Source: Streptomyces sp. NBC_00094
Lineage (GTDB): Bacteria > Actinomycetota > Actinomycetes > Streptomycetales > Streptomycetaceae
Direction of reading: 5' to 3'
NCBI RefSeq assembly: GCF_026343125.1
Contig: NZ_JAPEMB010000001.1
Coordinates: 124,001 to 188,000, forward strand
Length of the DNA stretch: 64,000 nucleotides
Below, in pieces: positions 32,990 to 43,202 of this stretch. A program made the position numbers and the translations under genes. Numbering within the stretch: position 1 is the first letter of the stretch; each line of letters starts with the position of its first letter. The notes beneath the pieces were generated by a model that made no database searches, was not told the origin of the DNA, and saw only the letters and a program-made list of their open reading frames with translations.

Positions 32990-33667
32990 TCAGGGCTTGG
33001 CGAGTTCGCACGACGCCAGGTCCTGGCCGACCGCCATCGCAGGCGACAGCAGTTCGAGGGACTCCGTGACCACCCGCTTCCCCCTCCTCACCTTCACGGT
33101 CACCGAGCCCACCGTGATGTCGGGGAACTCGATGGCGTGGATCGTGCGGCGTCCGTCCGCCAGCACGCCGACGTCCCGCACCGGGACCGGTACACCGTTA
33201 CAGGTGACCGACTCCACGGTCTCGTGCTCCGCGCCGAACACGACGTTCCATCCCGTCGCCACCATGGCGACCAACCGCATGATCCGTGGCTTCTCCCCCA
33301 CCGGGGGTGTGTCCGGACGGGAAGTGCACGCGACGGTCGTCGCCCCCGCCGTCGACGCGGCACCGTGACAGAACCGGTCGTCCGCCGTCTCCCAGACGAA
33401 GAGCGCCCCCGCATCCCCTTCCGCGGCGACCAACAGGCCAGGTGGAGCGGGGGAATTGGTGCCGGTGGCGGCGGCGAGCATCTGGTTCGTCGCCTGGGCG
33501 ACGGCATTCTCCGCGCTCGACGACTCCACCGCCGAGGGCTCCGGACGCGGCGGCGTCCCGGTCACGCTCCCGCGCTCGGCCGTCGGCAGCGGCTCCCGCA
33601 CCGGCTCCTCCGGACCTGCGCAGGATGCCATCGCCAGGACGACGCATCCCACCACCACTCGGATCAT
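32990..33667 (-). CDS. Putative lipoprotein, 225 aa
   Basis: Starts at ATG 33667 with GGGGAG twelve bases upstream. The short signal MIRVVVGCVVLAMASC ends in a lipobox (LAMASC, Cys 16). A Pro/Thr/Ser-rich linker of ~50 residues follows. A beta-rich domain with conserved-looking ATTVACTSRPD, ETVESVTCNGVPVPV and GSVTVKVRRGKRVV completes it; four cysteines could form disulfides. It is outside the membrane. The function is unknown. A perfect 15-bp palindrome lies 28 bases upstream of its start. Confidence 0.65.
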   Translation of the reverse strand: MIRVVVGCVVLAMASCAGPEEPVREPLPTAERGSVTGTPPRPEPSAVESSSAENAVAQATNQMLAAATGTNSPAPPGLLVAAEGDAGALFVWETADDRFCHGAASTAGATTVACTSRPDTPPVGEKPRIMRLVAMVATGWNVVFGAEHETVESVTCNGVPVPVRDVGVLADGRRTIHAIEFPDITVGSVTVKVRRGKRVVTESLELLSPAMAVGQDLASCELAKP

Positions 33668-33694
33668 CAGTCTTCGCACTGCTCCCCACCCCCC

Positions 33695-33726
33695 TGTGGT
33701 GTGTCGTGGACCCACGACACACCACA
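33695..33726. promoter_or_regulatory. Perfect 15-bp inverted repeat upstream of a lipoprotein gene
   Basis: TGTGGTGTGTCGTGG (33695-33709) is the exact reverse complement of 33712-33726, with AC between. It lies in the 259-bp gap between divergent lipoprotein genes, close to the minus-strand start. Its size and perfection fit either a high-affinity operator or a strong 5' hairpin. The rest of the gap shows nothing else. Confidence 0.65.
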
Positions 33727-33926
33727 CGACGCATGCCCCAGAACTCCGGTTCCTCCCTCACCGACACGCGCCCCCGTCGCCCGCATCCCCACGTCCCATC
33801 AGGCTCTCCCGGGGCCCTCCCGACCGACCCCCGGCCGGCACCTCGCGCTCCATGGCGCCGCGAGGACCCGATCCCTCGCGCGCTCGCTAGAATCGCGACC
33901 TCGAAGCACACACGGGGGCGGAGTGC

Positions 33927-34454
33927 ATGGGTACGTCGAGATCGATCAGCCGTCGCCATTGGCTATGGCTCAGCGGGTTGGTCGTCCTGGGCGGCGGTGC
34001 TGCCGGGGCGTGCGGGTCTCCCACCGCGGCCCCCGTCCCGGACCGCGAGCGGATCCGTACGGACGTCGATCCGCTTCGACACCCGTTCCGCGCGATCGGC
34101 ACGCTGTCCGATCCACACTGGCTGGGGTACAACCCGAACGACTCGGGTCGCGAATTCCTTCCGGACCAGGACCCGCAGATCCGCGTTGTCGGGGTTGCCC
34201 GCCTGCCGGCGGGGGTCGTCGCGTCGATCGTCGGCGCACCGGGGTACGGCTTCGAGCGTTCCGCTCCGTCCGAGACTCCTGCCGCGTTGACGGAATTCGT
34301 GTCCGCGAACGCCGAATGGACGAGCAGCGCCCGATACGACGCGCACATCACCAAATCGCTCTACAGGGGCAGATTCCATCTCTCCTCACTGACGGATCAG
34401 GTGTACTTCGACACCGTCAACCCCGAGAGCGTGGACGGTCCACACCCGCAATAG
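33927..34454 (+). CDS. Putative lipoprotein, 175 aa
   Basis: The ATG at 33927 follows GGGGGCGGAG. The signal MGTSRSISRRHWLWLSGLVV has a twin-arginine and a hydrophobic stretch, and ends in GAAGAC, a lipobox with cysteine at residue 29. The mature domain has no recognised family; it contains HPFRAIGTLSDPHWLGYNPND, RVVGVARLPAGVVASIVG and SLTDQVYFDTVNPE. It is probably anchored to the outer face of the membrane. It is divergent from the other lipoprotein and may be a functional partner. Confidence 0.6.
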   Translation: MGTSRSISRRHWLWLSGLVVLGGGAAGACGSPTAAPVPDRERIRTDVDPLRHPFRAIGTLSDPHWLGYNPNDSGREFLPDQDPQIRVVGVARLPAGVVASIVGAPGYGFERSAPSETPAALTEFVSANAEWTSSARYDAHITKSLYRGRFHLSSLTDQVYFDTVNPESVDGPHPQ

Positions 34455-34642
34455 AGGAAGGCGCACCGGGGCACGCCCACGTCCTCGCGCGGCGGTCGCG
34501 CCCGGGCTTCGCGGAGGCCGGTGATTCTGCCGATGCACGCGTGCCGTGCCGCCCGGAGAGTGGCCGTGCCAGTTCGATGCGCGTCCGCCGCCCGGTTCCC
34601 ACGGCGAGCGGCCGCCCCACGACACGAGAGGACGACTCCGTC
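34455..34642. other. Intergenic, nothing recognised
   Basis: Between the lipoprotein and the polyester hydrolase. It contains the hydrolase's promoter presumably and the ribosome site GAGAGGA at ~34626-34632. No further feature is visible. Confidence 0.5.
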
Positions 34643-35515
34643 GTGACACGACCCTTCGCCGCGGCCCTCGCCGCCGCCTGCCTCACCCTTCTCTTCGCCC
34701 CCGGCGCCCAGGCCATCGACTCCTCCGCGAGCAATCCGTACGAGCGCGGACCCGCGCCGACCGCGGCGAGCGTCGAGGCGCCCGCCGGCTCGTACGCCGT
34801 CTCCCAGACCAGCGTCTCCCGCTTCCTCGTCAGCGGCTTCGGCGGCGGCACGATCTACTATCCGACGTCGACGAGCGACGGCACGTTCGGCGCGGTCGTC
34901 ATCTCGCCCGGGTTCACCGGGACCCAGTCGTCCATCTCCTGGCTGGGGCCGCGCCTCGCCTCGGAGGGCTTCGTGGTGTTCACCATCGACACCCTCACCC
35001 TGTTCGACCAGCCCGACAGCCGCGGCCGGCAGCTCCTCGCCGCGCTCGACCACCTGACCCAGCGCAGCTCCGTACGAGACCGTGTCGACCCCAACCGCCT
35101 CGGTGTGATGGGCCACTCCATGGGCGGCGGCGGAACCCTCGCGGCCGCCAAGAGCCGCCCCTCCCTCAAGGCCGCCATTCCGCTGGCCGGCTGGCACACG
35201 GACACGAGCTGGCCGGAGATCACCACCCCCACCCTCGTCATCGGTGCGGACGGTGACAACGTCGCCTCCGTCGCCTCCTACTCCGAGCCGTTCTACGAGG
35301 GGCTGACCGGCGCGCGTGACAGGGCGTACCTGGAGCTCAACGACACCCACCACCTCACCCCGAGCAGCCCGCACACGACGCTCGCGAAGTACAGCCTCTC
35401 GTGGCTGAAGCGCTTCATCGACGACGACACCCGCTACGAGCAGTTCCTCTGCCCGCTGCCGCAGCCGGGCCCGGCGATCGACGAGTACCGGGGAAGCTGC
35501 CCGCTCGGTTCCTGA
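34643..35515 (+). CDS. Secreted polyester hydrolase of the cutinase/PETase family
   Basis: 290 residues from a GTG. A signal peptide ends near PGAQAIDSSA. The mature enzyme starts SNPYERGPAPT, the usual opening of Thermobifida/LCC-type cutinases. The catalytic triad is Ser159 in GHSMGGGG, Asp205 in GADGDNV and His237 in THHLTPSSP. The oxyanion region is SPGFTGTQSSISWLGPRLAS, and a tryptophan at ~184 (AGWHTDTSWP) corresponds to the substrate-wedging Trp. Two C-terminal cysteines (270, 286) form the conserved disulfide; the second disulfide of Ideonella PETase is absent. It should hydrolyse cutin-like polyesters outside the cell; PET activity is possible but unproven. Confidence 0.9.
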   Translation: MTRPFAAALAAACLTLLFAPGAQAIDSSASNPYERGPAPTAASVEAPAGSYAVSQTSVSRFLVSGFGGGTIYYPTSTSDGTFGAVVISPGFTGTQSSISWLGPRLASEGFVVFTIDTLTLFDQPDSRGRQLLAALDHLTQRSSVRDRVDPNRLGVMGHSMGGGGTLAAAKSRPSLKAAIPLAGWHTDTSWPEITTPTLVIGADGDNVASVASYSEPFYEGLTGARDRAYLELNDTHHLTPSSPHTTLAKYSLSWLKRFIDDDTRYEQFLCPLPQPGPAIDEYRGSCPLGS

Positions 35516-35554
35516 CGCTTTGCACCCGTGTACCTGTGCACCATCACAACGGGA

Positions 35555-35592
35555 GGCTCCCGGGTCTGGGCTCCAGCGCAGACCCGGGAGCC
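35555..35592 (+). terminator. Terminator of the polyester hydrolase gene
   Basis: GGCTCCCGGGTCTG (35555-35568) pairs perfectly with CAGACCCGGGAGCC (35579-35592) across a 10-base loop; a short T/C-rich tail follows. It lies 40 bases after the stop codon at 35515. Confidence 0.85.
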
Positions 35593-35619
35593 TTCCGTCG
35601 TCCCCTACGGGTGGGTAAC

Positions 35620-38301
<2,682 letters not shown>

Positions 38302-38324
38302 GTGCGCCGGTCTTCGGATCCCTA

Positions 38325-38362
38325 CTGCCCGAGGAGGACGGGAGCCCGTCCTCCTCGGGCAG
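38325..38362. terminator. Very strong bidirectional terminator
   Basis: CTGCCCGAGGAGGACGGG (38325-38342) pairs perfectly with 38345-38362 over 18 positions, with only two unpaired bases between. It lies between the convergent LAL regulator and GntR genes. Confidence 0.88.
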
Positions 38363-38406
38363 GGGTCGACGACGTCACGGAATCACGAGCGCGGCGGGTC
38401 CGCGTT

Positions 38407-39195
38407 TCACTGCACCGTTCCCCACCACGCCCCCGCACGCGCGGCGTCCGCCGCCGGGTGGTCGGCCGCGCCGTCGCGGAGCGCGAGCCGGGAGACGATG
38501 CGGTAGCGGTCGCCCCGGTAGAGGGAGCGGACGTACTCGACCGGCCTGCCGCCCGTGTCGGAGGTGATCCGGTCGAAGAGCAGCGCGGGCGACAGGACCG
38601 GCACGTCGAGGAGGGCTGCCTCCTCCTCGCTCAGCACGGTCGGTTCGATGGACTGGACCGCGTGGGCCGTCCGGATGCCCCGCCGCTCGCGCAGATGGGC
38701 GTAGAAGCCGCCCTCCATGTCGGCGACGGTGAGTCCCGGCACCAGGTCGGCCGGTACGTGCAGGTGCTCCAGCGCGATCGGGTCGCCGTCGACGTACCGA
38801 AGACGCGTCACGTGCACCAGCTCCGCCGCCGGGGACAGCGTGAGTTTCCGGCCGATCCGCGCGCCGGCCCGTACGGTACGGAGGTCGAGCACCGTACTCG
38901 TCCAGCTGCCCCCGCTCCGGGGCGCGCCTGCCGCGTGGTTCTCGGCGACCAGCTCCTGGGTGATCTTGTCGGGCGCGACGAACATGCCGCGGCCGTGCTC
39001 CCGCACCAGCAGGCCCGTGGCGACGAGTTCGTCGACGGCGGCGCGCAGGGTCGGGCGGGAGACGCCGAGGGCGGCGCAGAGGGTGCGTTCGGACGGGATG
39101 GCGTCACCGGGGCGGCGGCCGTCGATCACGCCGAGCAGATGCTCCCGTACGCGCTCCCGCTTCAGCTCGGGCCGGCCCTCTCCCTTGGGCTCCAT
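38407..39195 (-). CDS. GntR/UTRA-family regulator, paralogue 1
   Basis: 262 residues from ATG 39195 with GGAGGGG upstream. It has a winged helix at residues ~15-75 (VREHLLGVIDG, PSERTLCAALGVSRPTLRAAVDELVATGLLVREHGRGMFVAP) and a UTRA ligand domain to the C-terminus (VTRLRYVDGDPIALEHLHVPADLVPGL, VLSPALLFDRITSDTGGRPVEYVRSLYRGDRYRIVSRL). This is the DasR/NagR-like subfamily that senses phosphorylated amino sugars. It lies 34 bases downstream of a close paralogue on the same strand and is presumably co-transcribed with it. The neighbouring operon for sugar uptake is the probable target. Confidence 0.88.
   Translation of the reverse strand: MEPKGEGRPELKRERVREHLLGVIDGRRPGDAIPSERTLCAALGVSRPTLRAAVDELVATGLLVREHGRGMFVAPDKITQELVAENHAAGAPRSGGSWTSTVLDLRTVRAGARIGRKLTLSPAAELVHVTRLRYVDGDPIALEHLHVPADLVPGLTVADMEGGFYAHLRERRGIRTAHAVQSIEPTVLSEEEAALLDVPVLSPALLFDRITSDTGGRPVEYVRSLYRGDRYRIVSRLALRDGAADHPAADAARAGAWWGTVQ
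38971..39093. repeat. 123-bp block identical to 39776-39898 (copy 1)
   Basis: This block within GntR paralogue 1 encodes most of the DNA-binding domain. It is the same base for base as 39776-39898 in paralogue 2, including third codon positions, while the flanks differ. Confidence 0.92.
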
Positions 39196-39229
39196 CGCGA
39201 CCCCTCCCTCGTACACCGTCGACTGCGGG

Positions 39230-39997
39230 TCAGTATGCATCTCCCTCGGTCGAGGAGGTCACGAGGCCGTCGCGGGTGAAGTCGAGGCGGGAGACGATGC
39301 GGTAGCGGTCGCCGCGGTAGACCGAGTGGACGTACTCGACGGGACGGCCGGCGGTGTCGAGGGTGAGGCGTTCGATCAGCAGGGCGGGCGAGAGGACGGG
39401 GACGTCGAGGAGCGCGGCCTCGTCCTCGCTCACGACGGTGGGTTCGATGGACTGCGTGGCCTCCCGCACATGGACCCGGTGGTGCTCGCGCAGGTGGTCG
39501 TAGAGGTCGCCCGCCTCGAGTTCCGCCGGGGTGAGCGCGGCGCCCACCAGGTCCGCCGGGATGTGCAGGTGCTCGATGGCCATGGGCGCGCCGTCGACCA
39601 GGCGGAGGCGGGCGACGTAGAGCAGTTCGGCGGCGGGCGAGAGGCGGAGCCTGCGGCCGATGCGGGCGCCGGCCCGGACCGTGGCGGTTTCCAGGACGGT
39701 GCTCGACCAGCTGCCGGACGCCCGGGGGACGGCGAAGGCCGCGTCGTCCGGGGCGAGTCGCTGGGTGATCTTGGCGGGCGCGACGAACATGCCGCGGCCG
39801 TGCTCCCGCACCAGCAGGCCCGTGGCGACGAGTTCGTCGACGGCGGCGCGCAGGGTCGGGCGGGAGACGCCGAGGGCGGCGCAGAGGGTGCGTTCGGAGG
39901 GGATCGGATCGCCCGGGCCGCCGCTTTCGATGAGGCCCAGCAGGTGTTCCCGTACCCGCTCCCTCTTCAGCACCCCGCTGGAGGAGCTGTCCTTCAT
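39230..39997 (-). CDS. GntR/UTRA-family regulator, paralogue 2
   Basis: 255 residues from ATG 39997 with GGAG upstream. Same architecture as paralogue 1: helix-turn-helix PSERTLCAALGVSRPTLRAAVDELV and a UTRA domain with APMAIEHLHIPADLVGAALTPAE and RPVEYVHSVYRGDRYRIVSRL. The DNA-binding halves are identical at nucleotide level over 123 bp. The effector domains are diverged, so the two regulators should recognise the same site but different ligands. It is divergent from the sugar-transport operon, with direct ACTGGT repeats upstream of its own start for autoregulation. Confidence 0.88.
   Translation of the reverse strand: MKDSSSSGVLKRERVREHLLGLIESGGPGDPIPSERTLCAALGVSRPTLRAAVDELVATGLLVREHGRGMFVAPAKITQRLAPDDAAFAVPRASGSWSSTVLETATVRAGARIGRRLRLSPAAELLYVARLRLVDGAPMAIEHLHIPADLVGAALTPAELEAGDLYDHLREHHRVHVREATQSIEPTVVSEDEAALLDVPVLSPALLIERLTLDTAGRPVEYVHSVYRGDRYRIVSRLDFTRDGLVTSSTEGDAY
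39776..39898. repeat. 123-bp block identical to 38971-39093 (copy 2)
   Basis: Copy within GntR paralogue 2, offset 805 bp and in the same orientation. Confidence 0.92.
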
Positions 39998-40012
39998 GCC
40001 ACTCTCCCTGAC

Positions 40013-40028
40013 TGGTCAACTGGTAAGT
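40013..40028. promoter_or_regulatory. Tandem ACTGGT half-sites upstream of GntR paralogue 2
   Basis: ACTGGTCA and ACTGGTAA follow each other directly, 16-31 bases before the regulator's start. TGGTC-type half-sites are the core of GntR/HutC (DasR-like) operators. Autoregulation is inferred. Confidence 0.55.
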
Positions 40029-40116
40029 CGCATCCTAGCCCGACGACTTGACCTGTCACTGAGTGAACGGCGCACATTTTCCCGGGGATTGACGGCGGGA
40101 ACGGTCCATGCCACCT

Positions 40117-40133
40117 TCTGGTCACACACCAGA
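40117..40133. promoter_or_regulatory. Operator-like dyad 1 upstream of the sugar ABC operon
   Basis: TCTGGT and ACCAGA form an inverted repeat around CACAC, about 40 bases before the binding-protein gene. The half-site CTGGT matches that upstream of the regulator. Confidence 0.6.
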
Positions 40134-40137
40134 CCAC

Positions 40138-40153
40138 TTGACCAATTGGTCAA
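40138..40153. promoter_or_regulatory. Operator-like dyad 2, perfect 16-bp palindrome
   Basis: TTGACCAATTGGTCAA is fully symmetrical and lies 18 bases before the binding-protein start, so bound repressor would block the ribosome site or transcription start region. It shares TGGTCAA with the site upstream of the GntR gene, supporting one regulator for both. Confidence 0.75.
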
Positions 40154-40171
40154 CTACGCATCGAGGTGCCC

Positions 40172-41437
40172 GTGAAGACTCGTCCCCTCGTCGGCCCCGT
40201 CGCCCTCGCGGCGGCCGTCGCACTCGCCGCCACGGCCTGCGGCGGACCGGGCGACCCCAAGGCCTCCGGGTCGTCCGGTCCCGAGAAGGTCACCGTCTGG
40301 ATCATGAAGGACAGCGTCACCGACGCCTTCCTCGACCGCTTCCGCACCGGATTCGAGGCGGAGCACGAGGACATCGACCTCGACATCCAGATCCAGGAGT
40401 GGGACGGCATCGGCGAGAAGATCACGGCCGCCCTCGCCAGCAAGGACGCTCCTGACGTCATCGAGGTCGGCAACACCCAGGTGGCGCAGTACGCGGCGAG
40501 CGGCGGTGTGCGCGACCTCGGGGACAAGACGGCCGAACTGAACGGCGCCGACTGGCTTCCGGGGCTCGCCGAGCCCGGAAAGGTCGACGGCAGGCAGTAC
40601 GGCATCCCCTGGTACGCGGCCAACCGCGTCGTCATCTACCACAAGGAGCTCTTCTCCCGGGCGGGCGTCACCTCCCCGCCGAAGACACAGGCCGAGTGGC
40701 TCGCGGTCACCGCGAAGCTCAACCGGGGCTCGACCCAGGGCATCTACCTCCCCGGTCAGAACTGGTACACCCTCGCCGGCTTCGTCTGGGAGGAGGGAGG
40801 CGACCTCGCCGTCCAGGACGGCACGGCGTGGAAGGGGGCGCTCGACACCCCGCAGGCCCTCGCCGGCATGGGCTTCTACGGCCGGCTCCAGGCCCTCGGC
40901 AAGGGACCCAAGGACTCCGACGAGGCCAAGCCCCCGCAGGCCGAGGTCTTCGCCCGGGGCGACGTGGCCCAGATCATCGCCGTACCCGGCGGCGCGAAGA
41001 TCGTCGAGGAGATCAACCCCTCGCTCAAGGGCAAGCTCGGCTTCTTCCCCGTCCCCGGCAAGACGGCGGCCGAGCCCGGCGCGGTCTTCACCGGCGGCTC
41101 CGACCTCATCGTCCCGGAGGCAGCGACCCACCCCGAGGCCGCCTACGAGGTCGTGAAGGCGCTGGCCGGCGAGAAGTGGCAGACGGACATGGCGAGAACG
41201 ATGAGCTACGTCCCCAACCGCACGTCCCTCGCCCACGTCATCCAGGACGACCCGGGCACGGCGGCGATGGCCGCCGGCGCGGCGCGGGGCCGGGCGACGC
41301 CGAACTCGCCGCAGTGGGCGGCCGTCGAGGCCACGAACCCGATCAAGCAGTACATGACCGCCGTGCTCACCGGCACCGACCCGGCGGAAGCGGCCGCGAC
41401 GGCGTCCCGAAGCATCACCAAGACCCTCGGCTCGTGA
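40172..41437 (+). CDS. Sugar ABC transporter substrate-binding lipoprotein
   Basis: 421 residues from the GTG at 40172, preceded by GAGGTG; the GTG at 40166 is an alternative. Signal peptide VKTRPLVGPVALAAAVALAA then a TAC lipobox with cysteine near residue 24. The fold is the MalE/family 1 type: VTVWIMKDSVTDAFLDRFRTGFEAEHED, KITAALASKDAPDVIEVGNTQVAQYA, YGIPWYAANRVVIYHKELF and GGSDLIVPEAATHPEAAYEVVKALA. It is membrane-anchored and binds oligosaccharide. The neighbouring hexosaminidase and DasR-like regulators point to N-acetylglucosamine oligomers as ligand. It is the first gene of an operon with overlapping starts. Confidence 0.9.
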   Translation: MKTRPLVGPVALAAAVALAATACGGPGDPKASGSSGPEKVTVWIMKDSVTDAFLDRFRTGFEAEHEDIDLDIQIQEWDGIGEKITAALASKDAPDVIEVGNTQVAQYAASGGVRDLGDKTAELNGADWLPGLAEPGKVDGRQYGIPWYAANRVVIYHKELFSRAGVTSPPKTQAEWLAVTAKLNRGSTQGIYLPGQNWYTLAGFVWEEGGDLAVQDGTAWKGALDTPQALAGMGFYGRLQALGKGPKDSDEAKPPQAEVFARGDVAQIIAVPGGAKIVEEINPSLKGKLGFFPVPGKTAAEPGAVFTGGSDLIVPEAATHPEAAYEVVKALAGEKWQTDMARTMSYVPNRTSLAHVIQDDPGTAAMAAGAARGRATPNSPQWAAVEATNPIKQYMTAVLTGTDPAEAAATASRSITKTLGS

Positions 41438-42363
41438 ACCCACTGCCTCGACACCCGCGCGGACGACGGCGGCCGCTCGGCCCGGCCCTCTGGCCCTATC
41501 TCCTCGTCGCCCCCACCGTCCTCGGCGGCGCACTCCTCCTCGGGTACCCCCTCGTCCGCAATCTCCTGATCTCCTTCCAGGAGTACGGCCTGGCCGAACT
41601 CATCCGCGGCGGCGCCGGTTTCGTGGGGTTCAGCAACTACCGGACCGTCCTCACCGACCCCGAGTTCTGGGAGGTGGTCCGGCGCACCTTCTGGTGGACC
41701 CTCGTCAACGTCGTACTGATCATGGTGATCAGCACGCTGGTCGCCCTGATGATGCAGCGGCTCGGCCGAAAGATGCGGATCCTGGTGACGAGCGGGCTCG
41801 TCCTCGCGTGGGCCAGCCCGGTCATCGCCACGACCACCGTCTTCCAGTGGCTCTTCGCCTCCCGCCTGGGCGTGGTGAACTGGCTGCTCGTCCGGCTCGG
41901 GTTCACCTCCTTCGAGGGGTACTCCTGGCTGGCCGACGGGCCCGCCGCCTTCACCGTCCTGGTCCTGATCGTGGTGTGGCAGTCGGTCCCCTTCGCCGCC
42001 ATCACCCTCCACTCGGCACTGCTGACCGTCCCCGCCGAGCTGTACGAGTCGGCCCGGCTGGACGGGGCCGGCGGCTGGCGGATCTTCCGCTCGCTCACCC
42101 TGCCCCTCCTGCGACCGCTCTTCGGCCTGGTCCTCTGCCTCGAAGTCATCTGGGTCTTCCGCTGCTTCGCCCAGATCTGGGCCGTCACCAAGGGCGGGCC
42201 CGGCGAGGCGACGACCACCCTGCCCGTCTACGCCTACCGGGTGGCGCAGTCCCTGCACCGCTACGACCTCGGCGCGGCCGTCTCCACCCTGACCGTCCTC
42301 CTCCTCATGGCCGCGCTGATCGCCTACTTCCGCCAACTGCTCCGACAGGAGGCCGACCGGTGA
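41434..42363 (+). CDS. Sugar ABC transporter permease 1 (MalF/DasB type)
   Basis: 309 residues from a GTG overlapping the upstream stop. Six membrane helices are seen: WPYLLVAPTVLGGALLLGYPLV first, and the MetI-like core in the middle. The cytoplasmic EAA loop is YESARLDGAGGWRIFRSLTLPLLRPLF, the contact site for the ATPase. No ATP-binding subunit is in this operon, as is usual for streptomycete sugar importers served by the multitasking MsiK ATPase encoded elsewhere. Forms a heterodimer with the next product. Confidence 0.9.
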   Translation: MNPLPRHPRGRRRPLGPALWPYLLVAPTVLGGALLLGYPLVRNLLISFQEYGLAELIRGGAGFVGFSNYRTVLTDPEFWEVVRRTFWWTLVNVVLIMVISTLVALMMQRLGRKMRILVTSGLVLAWASPVIATTTVFQWLFASRLGVVNWLLVRLGFTSFEGYSWLADGPAAFTVLVLIVVWQSVPFAAITLHSALLTVPAELYESARLDGAGGWRIFRSLTLPLLRPLFGLVLCLEVIWVFRCFAQIWAVTKGGPGEATTTLPVYAYRVAQSLHRYDLGAAVSTLTVLLLMAALIAYFRQLLRQEADR

Positions 42364-43193
42364 CACCGCGCGCCCTGCGCCGACTCCCGCTGAACACCGC
42401 GGCGCTGCTCGTCTTCGTCCTGGCCGTCTTCCCGGTCTACTGGATGGTCCTGACCGCCTTCCGGCCGACCCGCGACATCCAGTCCGAGACCCCGCGGTTC
42501 CTTCCCGTGTCCGTCACCCTGGAGCACTTCGCGAACGCCGTCGCGGCGGACGGCTTCTGGACCTTCTGGCGCAACAGCCTGCTCGTGACCGCCGGGTGCG
42601 TCCTGCTCGCGCTCGTGGTGGCGCTCGCCGCCGCCTTCGCCGTGGCCCGTCTGCGATGGCGCGGCCGGCGCGGCTTCGTCCTCATGGTCTTCGTCGCCCA
42701 GGTGGCGCCCTGGGAGGCGCTGTTGATCCCGATGTACGTCATCGCCCGGGACGCCGACCTGCTCGACCGGCTGGCGACGCTCAGCCTCGTCTACTTCATG
42801 ATCACCCTGCCCTTCACCATCGTCACCCTCCGGTCCTTCCTTGCCGCCGTGCCGGCCGAGCTCGAAGAGGCCGCGCAGGTCGACGGCTGCACCCGCGCCG
42901 CGGCCTTCCGCCGGGTGACCCTCCCCCTGCTCGCCCCCGGGCTGCTCGCGACCTCGCTCTTCGGGTTCATCACCGCCTGGAACGAGTTCGCCTTCGCCAA
43001 CATGCTCGTCATCAAGGACCAGGACGACCGCACCCTGCCCGTCTGGCTCTCGTCCTTCTCCAACGTCTTCGGCACCGACTGGGGCGCCACCATGGCCGCC
43101 TCCACCCTCTTCGCCCTGCCCGTCCTCGTCCTCTTCCTGGTCCTGCAGGGCCGGGTCGCCGCCGGAATGACCGGCGGAGCCGTGAAGGGATAA
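42360..43193 (+). CDS. Sugar ABC transporter permease 2 (MalG/DasC type)
   Basis: 277 residues from a GTG overlapping the stop of permease 1. Six membrane helices; the EAA loop reads EEAAQVDGCTRAAAFRRVTLPLLAPG. Typical MalG features include the opening AALLVFVLAVFPVYWMVLTAFRP and ITAWNEFAFANML near the C-terminal helices. Partners permease 1 and an ATPase encoded elsewhere. A 9-bp gap separates it from the hexosaminidase gene. Confidence 0.9.
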   Translation: MTPRALRRLPLNTAALLVFVLAVFPVYWMVLTAFRPTRDIQSETPRFLPVSVTLEHFANAVAADGFWTFWRNSLLVTAGCVLLALVVALAAAFAVARLRWRGRRGFVLMVFVAQVAPWEALLIPMYVIARDADLLDRLATLSLVYFMITLPFTIVTLRSFLAAVPAELEEAAQVDGCTRAAAFRRVTLPLLAPGLLATSLFGFITAWNEFAFANMLVIKDQDDRTLPVWLSSFSNVFGTDWGATMAASTLFALPVLVLFLVLQGRVAAGMTGGAVKG

Positions 43194-43202
43194 CGCGCCC
43201 CG

